From assembly GCF_016863535.1 (NCBI RefSeq), contig NZ_BOPB01000009.1:434001-498000 (forward strand): a stretch of DNA of 64,000 nt. Reading direction: 5' to 3'. The DNA comes from Micromonospora lutea (GTDB lineage Bacteria > Actinomycetota > Actinomycetes > Mycobacteriales > Micromonosporaceae). Both the position numbers and the translations under genes were made by a program. The notes beneath the pieces are model-generated. The model was not told where the DNA came from, did not search any database, and saw nothing but the letters and a program-made list of their open reading frames with translations. Positions within the stretch are counted from its first letter, which is position 1. Each line of letters starts with the position of its first letter. This document shows positions 27,731 to 35,830 of the stretch, piece by piece.

Positions 27731-28759
27731 GTGGTTGATCTGATCGACCTGCGTTCGGACACGGTGACCCGGCCCACCGCGGCGATGCGTCAGGCCATGA
27801 CCAGCGCCGAGGTGGGTGACGACGTCTACGCCGAGGACCCGACGGTCCGGGCGCTGGAGGTCGAGGTCGCCACGATGTTCGGCCACGAGGCGGCGCTGTT
27901 CTGCCCGAGCGGGTCGATGGCCAACCAGATCGCTCTGCAACTGCTGGTGCCGCCCGGCGCGGAGTTGCTCTGCGACGCCGACGCGCACGTGGTCACGTAC
28001 GAGATGGGGGCCGCCGCCGCGTACGGCGGGATCACCTCGCGGACCTGGCCCCCGGTGGGGGCCCAGCTCGATCCCGACGTGGTCGCCGGCATGGTCCGTC
28101 CCGACGCTCCCTGGGTGGTGCCCACCCGGGCGATCGCGGTGGAGCAGACCCACAACCGTGGCGGCGGTGGGGTGATTCCGCTCGGCACCCTGCGCGAGCT
28201 GCGCCGGGTCGCCGACGCCGGGCAGGTGGCGCTGCACTGCGACGGCGCTCGGATCTGGAACGCCCACGTCGCCGACGGCGTGCCACTGGCCACCTACGGC
28301 GCGTTGTTCGACACCCTGTCGGTCTGCCTGTCCAAGGGGCTCGGCGCGCCGGTGGGCTCACTGGTCGTCGGTGCCGCCGACCGGATCGAGCGGGGCCGGG
28401 TGATTCGCAAGCGGATGGGCGGCGGGATGCGCCAGGCCGGCATCCTGGCTGCTGCCGGCCGGTACGCTCTGGCCCACCACATCGACCGGCTGGCGGCCGA
28501 CCACGCGAAGGCGGCCCGGCTGGCGGAGGCGGTCGCTCCGTTCGGGGTGCTGGCCACCGGGGTACGCACCAACATCGTTCCGTTGGACCTGACCAAGGCG
28601 TCGCTGGACGCGCCGGCGCTGGCCGCTGCGGCCCGCGCCGACGGTGTGTTGGTCTCGGTGCTCGGTCCGCGTACCGCCCGCCTGGTCACCCACATGGACG
28701 TCACCGACGCCGAGGTGGATCAGGCCGCTGCCGTGCTCACCCGCATCCTGCGCCGCTGA
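27731..28759 (+). CDS. Low-specificity threonine aldolase-type PLP enzyme
   Basis: 342 residues from the GTG at 27731, with GGAAGGA six bases upstream. It cleaves L-threonine or allo-threonine to glycine and acetaldehyde. The N-terminus DLRSDTVTRPTAAMRQAM, VGDDVYAEDPTV, EQTHNRGGGGVIPL and the PLP lysine in SVCLSKGLGAPVGS are typical. It lies 50 bases after the DAHP synthase stop and is probably cotranscribed. It could be another beta-eliminating enzyme of the same fold. Confidence 0.92.
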   Translation: MVDLIDLRSDTVTRPTAAMRQAMTSAEVGDDVYAEDPTVRALEVEVATMFGHEAALFCPSGSMANQIALQLLVPPGAELLCDADAHVVTYEMGAAAAYGGITSRTWPPVGAQLDPDVVAGMVRPDAPWVVPTRAIAVEQTHNRGGGGVIPLGTLRELRRVADAGQVALHCDGARIWNAHVADGVPLATYGALFDTLSVCLSKGLGAPVGSLVVGAADRIERGRVIRKRMGGGMRQAGILAAAGRYALAHHIDRLAADHAKAARLAEAVAPFGVLATGVRTNIVPLDLTKASLDAPALAAAARADGVLVSVLGPRTARLVTHMDVTDAEVDQAAAVLTRILRR

Positions 28760-28798
28760 GCGTCGCCGACCCGGCTGGGCGTGCCCCGTCACCGCGCG

Positions 28799-28815
28799 GC
28801 CGGTGAAACACCGGC
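28799..28815. terminator. Short hairpin between convergent genes
   Basis: GCCGGTG-aaa-CACCGGC is a perfect seven-base stem between stops at 28759 and 28843. Confidence 0.4.
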
Positions 28816-28842
28816 TGCAAGGTCATGGCCGAACGGCAGTGG

Positions 28843-29715
28843 TCAGGGCAGGAGACGGCGCAGGGTGCTGATGTCCATGGCGTGGCCCTCGTGGCGTTCG
28901 GTGGGAGTCTCCACCAGCACCGGGACCCCGGCGGTGGCGGGGTGACGCATCAGCTCGGCGAAGGCCGGTTCACCGATCATGCCCTTGCCGATGTTCTCGT
29001 GCCGGTCCCGGGTGGAGCCGCACAGGTCCTTCGAGTCGTTCGCGTGCACCAGCCGTAGCCGGTCCGCTCCGATGGCGGTCACCAGGGCGTCCAGCGTCGC
29101 GGTCATCCCGCCCTCGGCGGCCAGGTCGTGCCCGGCGGCCCAGGCGTGGCAGGTGTCGAAGCAGACCCCGAGCCACGGATGCCGGTCCACCGCGTCGAGG
29201 TACGGCCCGAGCTGCTCCACCCGGCTGGCCAACGACCGGCCGCCCCCGGCGCTCGGCTCGACCAGCAGCATCGGCCCGCCCGCGTCGGCGGCCGAGTCGA
29301 GCAGCGGCAGCAGCGACTCGCGTACCTGCCGCATGGCTGCGTCGGCGTGCCCGGGGTCCACCGCGCTGCCGGCGTGGAAGACCACCGCACGGGCACCGAT
29401 GGCGGCGCCTCGGCGCAGCGCGTGTGCCAGGGTCCGGGCCGACCGCTCGACCGTCGCCGCGGTCGGGGAACCGAGATTGACCAGCAGCGACGCGTGGATG
29501 TAGACGGCGACACCGCGTTCGGCGCAGCCGTCACGGAACAGCGCGTCCTGCACCGGATCGCCGGCCGGCGTGGCCCAGCCCCGGGAGTTGCCGACGTAGA
29601 CCTGCGCCACCTCGGAGCCGGCCGCGTCGACGTACGGCAGCGCCGCCTTCGCCAGCCCGCCCGAGGTTGGCGTGTGTGAACCGATCGGCCGGTGGCCGGG
29701 ATCCGAAGCAGACAT
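28843..29715 (-). CDS. nfo: Endonuclease IV (AP endonuclease)
   Basis: 290 residues from ATG 29715, which shares one base with the upstream kinase stop. It cleaves DNA 5' to abasic sites in base excision repair. Zinc ligands are spread along the family blocks: GSHTPTSGGL, VYIHASLLVNLGSP, VFHAGS, LLVEPSAGGG, GVCFDTCHAWAAGHD, LVHANDSKDLCGSTRDRHENIGKG and VLVETPTE. All blocks are present, so it should be active. Confidence 0.93.
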   Translation of the reverse strand: MSASDPGHRPIGSHTPTSGGLAKAALPYVDAAGSEVAQVYVGNSRGWATPAGDPVQDALFRDGCAERGVAVYIHASLLVNLGSPTAATVERSARTLAHALRRGAAIGARAVVFHAGSAVDPGHADAAMRQVRESLLPLLDSAADAGGPMLLVEPSAGGGRSLASRVEQLGPYLDAVDRHPWLGVCFDTCHAWAAGHDLAAEGGMTATLDALVTAIGADRLRLVHANDSKDLCGSTRDRHENIGKGMIGEPAFAELMRHPATAGVPVLVETPTERHEGHAMDISTLRRLLP

Positions 29716-31703
29716 CAGAAGCACCCGATGGTGATCTGCGTACCCGGAGCGACCTGGGCGTTCTCGTTCGGGTTCTGGAACCGGGTGACGGCGTTCGGGT
29801 TGAACTGCACCGCCACCGGGAAGCCCTGGCTCTCCAACACCTGCTTGGCCTGCTGGCACGGCAGGTCGACGACGCGGGGCACGGTCACCAGCGGCGGCCC
29901 CTCACTGACCTCCAGCCGGATCTGGGCGCCCCGCTCCACGCCGCTGCCGTCGGCCGGGCTCTGCCCGATCACCTCGTCGCGCGGCTTGTCGGACTGCTTA
30001 CGCGTCGGCTCCACCAGGACCAGACCGAGCTGCGCGATCTGGTTGCGGGCGTCGTTGAGGTTCTTGCCGACCAGGTTCGGCACCGTGATCGGGGCTCGGC
30101 CCTTGCTGAGGATGACGGTGATCTCATCGCCCGGCTTGACTTCTTTGCCCGCCTCCGGCTTGGTGGCCACCACGACGCCCTCCGGCAGGCTGTCGTCGTA
30201 CCGGGCGGTGCCCTTCACCACTTCAAGCTGCGCGCTGAGCAGGTCGGCCTCAGCCAGCGCGAACTCCTTGCCGACCACGTCCGGCAGTTCGAAGCGTTCC
30301 GGCCCCAGCGACAGGGTCAGGGTGATGGTGCCGCCCTTGAGAATCTTGGCGGATGAGGCGGGATCCTGCTGCAGCACGCCATCGCGGGGGACCTGATCGT
30401 CGTACCGCGGATCGGCGTAGATGACGTCGAAGCCCCCCTGGGAGGCCTGCGCCTCCGCCTCGGCCTTGGTCATGCTCACCAGTTCCGGCGTGGTGGTGTA
30501 TCGACCGACTCCGAACCACCAGCCACCGAGCGCGGCCACCAGCCCGAGCACCACGACGACGGCGGCGATGGCGAAACGTCCGCTGCCCTCGCCGGGCAGC
30601 CGGGCGACCAGACCAGCCAACCGGGTACGCAGATCGTCGCCGCCGCCGGAGGCGGCCCGACGGCGACCACGGGCGGGCGGGCCATCCTCCGGCAGCCGGG
30701 CCCAGGTCGGTCGCTCATGCGGACGCACGGGCGCGACCACCATCGTCGGTTGGGAGACCGCCGAACCGTCGGTCACCGGGGCGATCAGGGCGGTGTGGCT
30801 GTTCGGACTGCCCACGCTGTCCCGGGCCACCTGCACCTCGGCCAGCAGCGTGCCGGCGTCACCGGGGCGGCCCGTCGGGTCGCGTCGGGTGGCGCGGGCG
30901 ACCAGGTCGTCGAGCACCCTCGGCAGGCCGGGCACCAACGTCGACGGTGCGGGGACGTCCCGGTCGACGTGCTGCCAGGCGATGTCGATCGGCCGGTCAC
31001 CGTCGTAGGGCACCCGGCCGGTGAGCATCTCGAACAGCACGATGCCCGTCGAGTAGACGTCGGTGCGGGCGTCGGCCCGGCCGTCGGTCACCAGTTCCGG
31101 AGCGACGTACGCCACGGTGGCCATCAACTGGTTGCCGCTGTCATGGTCGGTGCTCGCCTCGACGGCCTGGGCCAACCCGAAGTCGGTCACCTTGACCACG
31201 CTGTCGACGAGGTTGGCCGGACCGCCGCTGGGCGCCTCGGCGACCAGCACGTTCTCCGGCTTCACGTCACGGTGCACCAGACCGGCCCGGTGGGCGGCGC
31301 CGATGGCCGCGAGCATCTGCTCGGTGATGGCCAGCGCCTCGTCCGGATTGAGCCGGCGTCGCTCGGCCAGCACCTCACGCAGGGTACGGCCACGGACGTA
31401 CTCCATGACCAGGTACGGCCGCCCGGCGTGGGTGCCCTGGTCGTAGACGGCCACCACGTTGGGGTGGGTGAGCCGGGCGATCGTCTTGGCCTCGTCGGTG
31501 AACCGGTCGACGAAGCTGGGCCGACCGGCCTGGCCGGGTGACCCCTGGGTGGCGTGAATGATCTTGACGGCGACGGTGCGTTCGAGCCGCTCGTCAGTGG
31601 CGGTGTACACGGTCGCCATGCCGCCACGGGCCACGCGACCGCGGATGCGGTAGCGCCCGTCGATCAGCGAGCCCAGCAACGTGTCGGCGACCTGTGTGTC
31701 CAT
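29715..31703 (-). CDS. pknL: Serine/threonine protein kinase with PASTA domains (PknL-like)
   Basis: 662 residues. The Hanks-type kinase domain at the N-terminus has the P-loop RGRVARGGMATVY, K47 in VAVK, the catalytic HRDVKPEN (144-151) and DFG (174-176). A single membrane helix (FAIAAVVVVLGLVAALGGWW) separates it from four extracellular PASTA repeats (GKEFALAEADLLSAQ, GKNLNDARNQIAQLGL and others), which bind peptidoglycan fragments. A gene for an Rv2175c-like DNA-binding protein is divergent next door, as for M. tuberculosis pknL, where that protein is the kinase substrate. Confidence 0.93.
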   Translation of the reverse strand: MDTQVADTLLGSLIDGRYRIRGRVARGGMATVYTATDERLERTVAVKIIHATQGSPGQAGRPSFVDRFTDEAKTIARLTHPNVVAVYDQGTHAGRPYLVMEYVRGRTLREVLAERRRLNPDEALAITEQMLAAIGAAHRAGLVHRDVKPENVLVAEAPSGGPANLVDSVVKVTDFGLAQAVEASTDHDSGNQLMATVAYVAPELVTDGRADARTDVYSTGIVLFEMLTGRVPYDGDRPIDIAWQHVDRDVPAPSTLVPGLPRVLDDLVARATRRDPTGRPGDAGTLLAEVQVARDSVGSPNSHTALIAPVTDGSAVSQPTMVVAPVRPHERPTWARLPEDGPPARGRRRAASGGGDDLRTRLAGLVARLPGEGSGRFAIAAVVVVLGLVAALGGWWFGVGRYTTTPELVSMTKAEAEAQASQGGFDVIYADPRYDDQVPRDGVLQQDPASSAKILKGGTITLTLSLGPERFELPDVVGKEFALAEADLLSAQLEVVKGTARYDDSLPEGVVVATKPEAGKEVKPGDEITVILSKGRAPITVPNLVGKNLNDARNQIAQLGLVLVEPTRKQSDKPRDEVIGQSPADGSGVERGAQIRLEVSEGPPLVTVPRVVDLPCQQAKQVLESQGFPVAVQFNPNAVTRFQNPNENAQVAPGTQITIGCF

Positions 31704-31711
31704 CGGCAGGC

Positions 31712-31717
31712 AGTCTA
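31712..31717 (-). promoter_or_regulatory. Near-leaderless -10 box of the kinase gene
   Basis: On the minus strand TAGACT ends eight bases before the ATG at 31703. Confidence 0.45.
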
Positions 31718-31855
31718 TGTGTCGGGGGGATGAAGGTTGAACAGGATGCTACCGGCAGGCGTCCGCCGGCGGGTCCGGCACGCGCACAGGGTGACGGTTG
31801 CCCCTGCCCAGGGTGGTCGCCGGGAGCCCGTTGACCGGAGATGGGGGCGGCGTGG

Positions 31856-31861
31856 CAGGGT
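31856..31861 (+). promoter_or_regulatory. Weak leaderless -10 box of the Rv2175c-like gene
   Basis: CAGGGT (nAnnnT) ends exactly six bases before the GTG at 31868. Confidence 0.35.
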
Positions 31862-31867
31862 GTTGCC

Positions 31868-32251
31868 GTGACCGATTCCGTACCCGCCGAGGGCACCGCG
31901 CCCCTGGCCGGTCCCGCCGACGCGGCGGGCTGGCTGACCCTGCCGGACGTCGCCGAGCGGCTCGACCTGTCGATCAGCAAGGTCCACCAGATGATCCGGG
32001 ACCGGGAACTGCTCGCGGTACGCCGTGACGGTGTCCGCCGGATCCCGGCCGACCTGGTGGCCAACCGCACCGTGCTCAAGCACCTGCCGGGCGTGCTCAC
32101 CCTGCTGGCCGACGCCGGTTACGACGACGAGGCCGCGCTGCGCTGGCTCTACGAGCCGGACGACACGTTGACCGGTGGTAGCCCCGCGATCGCCCTCGGC
32201 GGCGACCACGCCCGTGAGGTCAAGCGCCGCGCCCAGGCCCTGGGCTTCTGA
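31868..32251 (+). CDS. Rv2175c-like winged-helix DNA-binding protein
   Basis: 127 residues. The core LTLPDVAERLDLSISKVHQMIRDRELLAVRRDGVRRIPADLV is an excisionase-type winged helix. The C-terminal half (LKHLPGVLTLLADAGYDDEAALRWLYEPDDTL...GDHAREVKRRAQALGF) matches the Rv2175c family. In M. tuberculosis Rv2175c is phosphorylated by PknL, which alters its DNA binding. The same gene pair is divergent here. It ends four bases before the convergent prenyl synthase stop. Confidence 0.85.
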   Translation: MTDSVPAEGTAPLAGPADAAGWLTLPDVAERLDLSISKVHQMIRDRELLAVRRDGVRRIPADLVANRTVLKHLPGVLTLLADAGYDDEAALRWLYEPDDTLTGGSPAIALGGDHAREVKRRAQALGF

Positions 32252-32255
32252 GGAG

Positions 32256-33338
32256 TCAGTCGGCGCGGCGGGTGGCGGCGATGGCCAGGTCCACCAGCGC
32301 CTGTCGCGCCTCGGTGTCGAGGTCGACGGCGGCGAGCGCGGCGAGCGCCGCGTCGGTGAGCGTGACGATGCGCTGCTCGGTACGGGCCAGTGCGCCGGTG
32401 TCGACGATCAGCTCCCGCAGTCGGGTCACCCCGGCAACGTCCAGATCGCCGTCACCGAGGCCGTCGAGCAGCAGCGCGCGACCGCTGTCGTCGGCGGTTT
32501 CCAGGGCCGCCGCCACCAGGTAGGTCCGTTTGCCCTCGCGCAGGTCGTCGCCGGCCGGCTTGCCGGTCTGCGTCGGGTCGCCGAATACGCCCAGCACGTC
32601 GTCGCGCAACTGGAAAGCCTCACCCAACGGCAATCCGTACGCCGAGTAGGCGATGCGGACGTCGGCGGGGGCGTCGGCCAGCGCCGCGCCGATCAGCAGC
32701 GGCCGTTCCACGGTGTACTTGGCCGACTTGTACCGGGCGACCTTGCTGGCCCGTTCCAACGAGGTGTCTCCGGTGGCCTGGGTCAGCACGTCGAGGTACT
32801 GCCCGATGGTGACCTCGGTGCGCATCTCGTCGAAGTCGGGCCGGGCGCGGGCCACCGTCCGGGGGTCGAGCCCGGCGGAGTGCAGCAGTTCGTCGGACCA
32901 GACCAGGCACAGATCGCCCAGCAGGATCGCCGCGGCGTCACCGAAGCCGTCCGCTTCGCCCACCCAGCCGGCCGATCGGTGCCGGGTGGCGAAGCGTCGA
33001 TGCACCGCGGGCTCACCGCGTCGGGTGTCCGATCGGTCCATCAGGTCGTCGTGGATCAAGGCGCTGGCCTGCACGAACTCCAGTGCGGCGAGGGCGGTCA
33101 CCACCGGGTCGGTGTCCACCCCACCGGCACCTCGGTAGCCCCAGTAGGCGAAGGCCGGACGCAGCCGCTTGCCGCCACCCAGCACGAACGCCTCGATCGC
33201 CTCGGCGACCGGCATCAGGGCGTCATCGATGTCGGCCATCCAGGCGCGACGGCCGGCGAGAAAATCCGCCAGCGCTTTGTCGACTCGCTGACGCAGGCTG
33301 GCACGGTCGACGGGGGAGACAGGAGCTGCATGGGTCAC
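32256..33338 (-). CDS. Trans-isoprenyl diphosphate synthase (GGPP-type)
   Basis: 360 residues. It chain-elongates allylic diphosphates with isopentenyl diphosphate. The first aspartate-rich motif is DDLMD (97-101) and the second is RDDVLGVFGD; GGGKRLRPA (54-62) binds diphosphate. It may supply geranylgeranyl diphosphate for the carotenoids or menaquinone, but chain length cannot be read from sequence with certainty. The GTG start fits a leaderless promoter. It corresponds in context to idsA2 (Rv2173). Confidence 0.9.
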   Translation of the reverse strand: MTHAAPVSPVDRASLRQRVDKALADFLAGRRAWMADIDDALMPVAEAIEAFVLGGGKRLRPAFAYWGYRGAGGVDTDPVVTALAALEFVQASALIHDDLMDRSDTRRGEPAVHRRFATRHRSAGWVGEADGFGDAAAILLGDLCLVWSDELLHSAGLDPRTVARARPDFDEMRTEVTIGQYLDVLTQATGDTSLERASKVARYKSAKYTVERPLLIGAALADAPADVRIAYSAYGLPLGEAFQLRDDVLGVFGDPTQTGKPAGDDLREGKRTYLVAAALETADDSGRALLLDGLGDGDLDVAGVTRLRELIVDTGALARTEQRIVTLTDAALAALAAVDLDTEARQALVDLAIAATRRAD

Positions 33339-33344
33339 ATCCCG

Positions 33345-33350
33345 ACGCTA
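33345..33350 (-). promoter_or_regulatory. Leaderless -10 box of the prenyl synthase gene
   Basis: On the minus strand TAGCGT ends six bases before the GTG at 33338. Its first three bases are also the TAG stop codon of the upstream XRE gene. Confidence 0.55.
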
Positions 33351-33836
33351 ATGGGTCGGGATGCGCTGCGCCGAGCCACCCGCCCTCCGGCGCGTCGGGT
33401 CACCTGCTGATCTCGGCCGGACCGACGCCGCAGCGCGTCGTGCCGAGCGTGGCGACCCGCCGGGCCGGGAGGCGGTGCCGGGCCTGACCGCCGGACCGGA
33501 CGTTTCGAGTGGCCGCAGCCCGGGCGTCGCGGTCCGGCGTCCCGTGGCCTTGCCGGCCACCGGGCCTGCGGCGGGCCTGACTGCCGAGCCGGCGGGCTGA
33601 ACTGCCGGTGCCGCCAGGATCCGGAGCAGCCAGCCGCGCCAGAAGCGCCCCGGCACGCGTACCTGTCGTTCCCACCGGGAGATCTCGTGCCGACTCAGCG
33701 TGAACACGCCGGCGGCGGCACAGAGTTCGGCGGCGAGCCGGGACTGGCTCCATCCCCGGGCGACCCGTAACCGGGCCACCAACGGGCCGAGGGGTGTGGG
33801 GTGGGGCCAGACGGGGTCGGGTGGGGACGGGGACAT
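33348..33836 (-). CDS. XRE-family helix-turn-helix protein with Pro/Ala/Arg-rich tail
   Basis: 162 residues from ATG 33836, with GGAGG upstream. The helix-turn-helix is LVARLRVARGWSQSRLAAELC...LSRHEISRWERQVRVPGRFWRGWLLRIL. The C-terminal half is low complexity and basic (PAAGPVAGKATGRR and similar) and probably disordered. It ends nine bases before the prenyl synthase start on the same strand. Regulatory targets are unknown. Confidence 0.7.
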   Translation of the reverse strand: MSPSPPDPVWPHPTPLGPLVARLRVARGWSQSRLAAELCAAAGVFTLSRHEISRWERQVRVPGRFWRGWLLRILAAPAVQPAGSAVRPAAGPVAGKATGRRTATPGLRPLETSGPAVRPGTASRPGGSPRSARRAAASVRPRSAGDPTRRRAGGSAQRIPTH

Positions 33837-34041
33837 CGATCCTCCGGCAGGGTCGGCGGGGTGGTGGCCCGACACCCGATCAGGGCGGGTCGGTGCGCAC
33901 CGTCTGCTGCTGACCCCCGCGCGGCCCCCGGTGGGCTCGTGACCGCACCCGCGCAGGTGAGCAGGTTAGATCGGCGGTGCGACAGTTCTCGTCGTTGTCT
34001 CCACCGCTGGGAAGCCGGTGGGGGTCTCCGGCCCGGCCCGC

Positions 34042-34047
34042 TAGAGT
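34042..34047 (+). promoter_or_regulatory. Leaderless -10 box of metF
   Basis: TAGAGT ends exactly six bases before the GTG at 34054; no ribosome site is present. Confidence 0.6.
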
Positions 34048-34053
34048 CGGTGC

Positions 34054-34971
34054 GTGGCGCTCGGTCTTCCCTCGGTCCTCCCGAATCCGCATCCGGCGAT
34101 CGGTGAGCTGGTCCGCGACTGCCAGCCGACCTTCTCCTTCGAGTTCATGCCCCCGAAGACGGAGCAGGGCGAGCGGCAGTTGTGGCAGGCCATCCGCGAG
34201 CTGGAGTCGCTGCGTCCCTCCTTCGTCTCGATCACCTACGGTGCCGGCGGCTCGACCCGGGACACCACGGTCGCGGTGACCGAGCGGATCGCCACCGAGA
34301 CGACCCTGCTGCCGCTGGCCCACCTGACGGCGGTCAACCACTCCGTCGCCGAGTTGCGGCACGTGATCGGTCGGCTGGCCGGTGCCGGGGTGCGCAACGT
34401 GCTGGTGGTACGCGGCGACCCGCCGGGCGATCCCACCGGCGAGTGGATCCCCCACCCCGACGGCGTGCACTACGCCGAAGATCTCGTCCGCCTGGTCCGC
34501 CACTCCGGCGACTTCTGCGTCGGTGTCGCCGCCTTCCCCTACCGGCACCCGCGCTCGCCGGACGTCGACACCGACACGGAGTACTTCATCCGCAAGTGCC
34601 GGGCCGGCGCGGAGTTCGCGATCACCCAGATGTTCTTCGACGCCGACGAGTACCTTCGGCTGCGTGACCGGGTGGCCGCCGCCGGCTGCGACACCCCGAT
34701 CCTGGCCGGAGTGATGCCGGTGACCCGGATCGGCACCATCGAGCGGTCCGTGCAGCTGTCCGGGGCGCCCTTCCCACCGGCGCTGGCCGCGCGGTTCGAA
34801 CGGGTCGCCGACGATCCGGAGGCGGTCCGCCGGCTCGGCATCGAGCAGACCAGCGAGATGTGCCGGCGGTTGCTCGACGAGGGGGTGCCGGGGATCCACT
34901 TCATCACCTTCAACCGGTCCACCGCGACCCGGGAGATCTGGCAGAACCTGCGGGTGGGCGCCGCGACGTGA
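34054..34971 (+). CDS. metF: Methylenetetrahydrofolate reductase
   Basis: 305 residues. It reduces 5,10-methylene- to 5-methyl-tetrahydrofolate for methionine synthesis, using FAD. The start PTFSFEFMPPKTEQGE carries the catalytic glutamate. SITYGAGGSTRDTT, ADVTAVNHS-type strand LAHLTAVNHS, NVLVVRGDPP, FCVGVAAFPYRHP and AEFAITQMFFDADEY follow as expected. The GTG start is fixed by the leaderless promoter. Confidence 0.94.
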   Translation: MALGLPSVLPNPHPAIGELVRDCQPTFSFEFMPPKTEQGERQLWQAIRELESLRPSFVSITYGAGGSTRDTTVAVTERIATETTLLPLAHLTAVNHSVAELRHVIGRLAGAGVRNVLVVRGDPPGDPTGEWIPHPDGVHYAEDLVRLVRHSGDFCVGVAAFPYRHPRSPDVDTDTEYFIRKCRAGAEFAITQMFFDADEYLRLRDRVAAAGCDTPILAGVMPVTRIGTIERSVQLSGAPFPPALAARFERVADDPEAVRRLGIEQTSEMCRRLLDEGVPGIHFITFNRSTATREIWQNLRVGAAT

Positions 34972-35002
34972 CGTCCGGCGCGCGACACCTCGGCGCTGTC
35001 GC

Positions 35003-35008
35003 GACGGT
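35003..35008 (+). promoter_or_regulatory. Possible leaderless -10 box of the phosphatidyltransferase gene
   Basis: GACGGT (nAnnnT) ends exactly six bases before the GTG at 35015. It is a weak hexamer. Confidence 0.35.
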
Positions 35009-35014
35009 TGAACC

Positions 35015-35704
35015 GTGGTGGGCAGACAGCTGAACTGGAACGAGTACGCCACGGCATGGGCCCGGCTGCACGGCGGTTTCGATCCCCGGGCCGCCACTCC
35101 GGTGGTGCGCGGTTGGCTGCGCTTCTCCTACCACCTTGGATTCCTGCTGGGCCGGCTACGGGTCGGCCCGACCGCGGTGACCGTGGTCGGGGTGCTGCTC
35201 TGCCTCTGCGTACCGCTGTTCGCCGTCCGGCCGGGCGACGGGCCGTTCCTGGGTGCGCTGTTCGTGCTGCTCGCCTCGGTCGCCGACAGTGTCGACGGGG
35301 CGGTGGCCGTGGCCACCGGTCGCACCACCCGGCTCGGCTACGTCTACGACTCGCTGGCCGACCGGCTCGGCGAGGCCGCCTGGCTGGTGGCGTTCTGGCT
35401 GGTCGGCGCGCCGGGAGCACTGGTCGCCGCGGGCGGTGCGCTCTCCTGGCTGCACGAGTACGTCCGCGCCCGCGCGGTCGCCGCCGGCATGCGGGAGATC
35501 GGCGCGGTCACCGTGGGGGAGCGACCCACCCGGGTCTGTGTGGCCATCGGTGGACTGCTGCTGGCCGGCCTGAGCGGGCTGATCGAGGCGGATCTGGCCG
35601 CCGGCACCATCACCATGGCGAGCGCGGTCTGGGTGCTGCTGGCCGCCTTCGGGCTGGGGCAGTTGCTCTCCGCCGTCCGCCGGGCGCTGATCGACGCCGG
35701 CTGA
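35015..35704 (+). CDS. CDP-alcohol phosphatidyltransferase-family membrane protein
   Basis: 229 residues with about five to six membrane helices. The family signature D-x2-DG-x2-AR-x8-G-x3-D-x3-D is present as D91, D94-G95, A98, G108, D112 and D116. All four aspartates are kept, but the arginine is replaced by V99. Metal and CDP binding should therefore be possible. The acceptor (inositol phosphate, glycerol phosphate or other) is unknown. It follows metF by 43 bases. Confidence 0.85.
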   Translation: MVGRQLNWNEYATAWARLHGGFDPRAATPVVRGWLRFSYHLGFLLGRLRVGPTAVTVVGVLLCLCVPLFAVRPGDGPFLGALFVLLASVADSVDGAVAVATGRTTRLGYVYDSLADRLGEAAWLVAFWLVGAPGALVAAGGALSWLHEYVRARAVAAGMREIGAVTVGERPTRVCVAIGGLLLAGLSGLIEADLAAGTITMASAVWVLLAAFGLGQLLSAVRRALIDAG

Positions 35705-35772
35705 GCGGCGGCCCCCGGGACGTACCGCCCGGCTGGGCCGCGCCCGCTGGGTGCGCCCGGTGCGCTTCCCCG

Positions 35773-35828
35773 GCGTTAGCAAGGGACCCTTCCTCTACCG
35801 CAGGCGTTAGTAGGGGGCCCTTCCTTAC
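35773..35828. repeat. Bipartite palindromic repeat, copy 2
   Basis: Units at 35773-35798 and 35804-35828, with starts again 31 bases apart, between two convergent genes. It ends three bases from the carotenoid desaturase stop and may also act as terminator. Confidence 0.8.
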
Positions 35829-35830
35829 AC

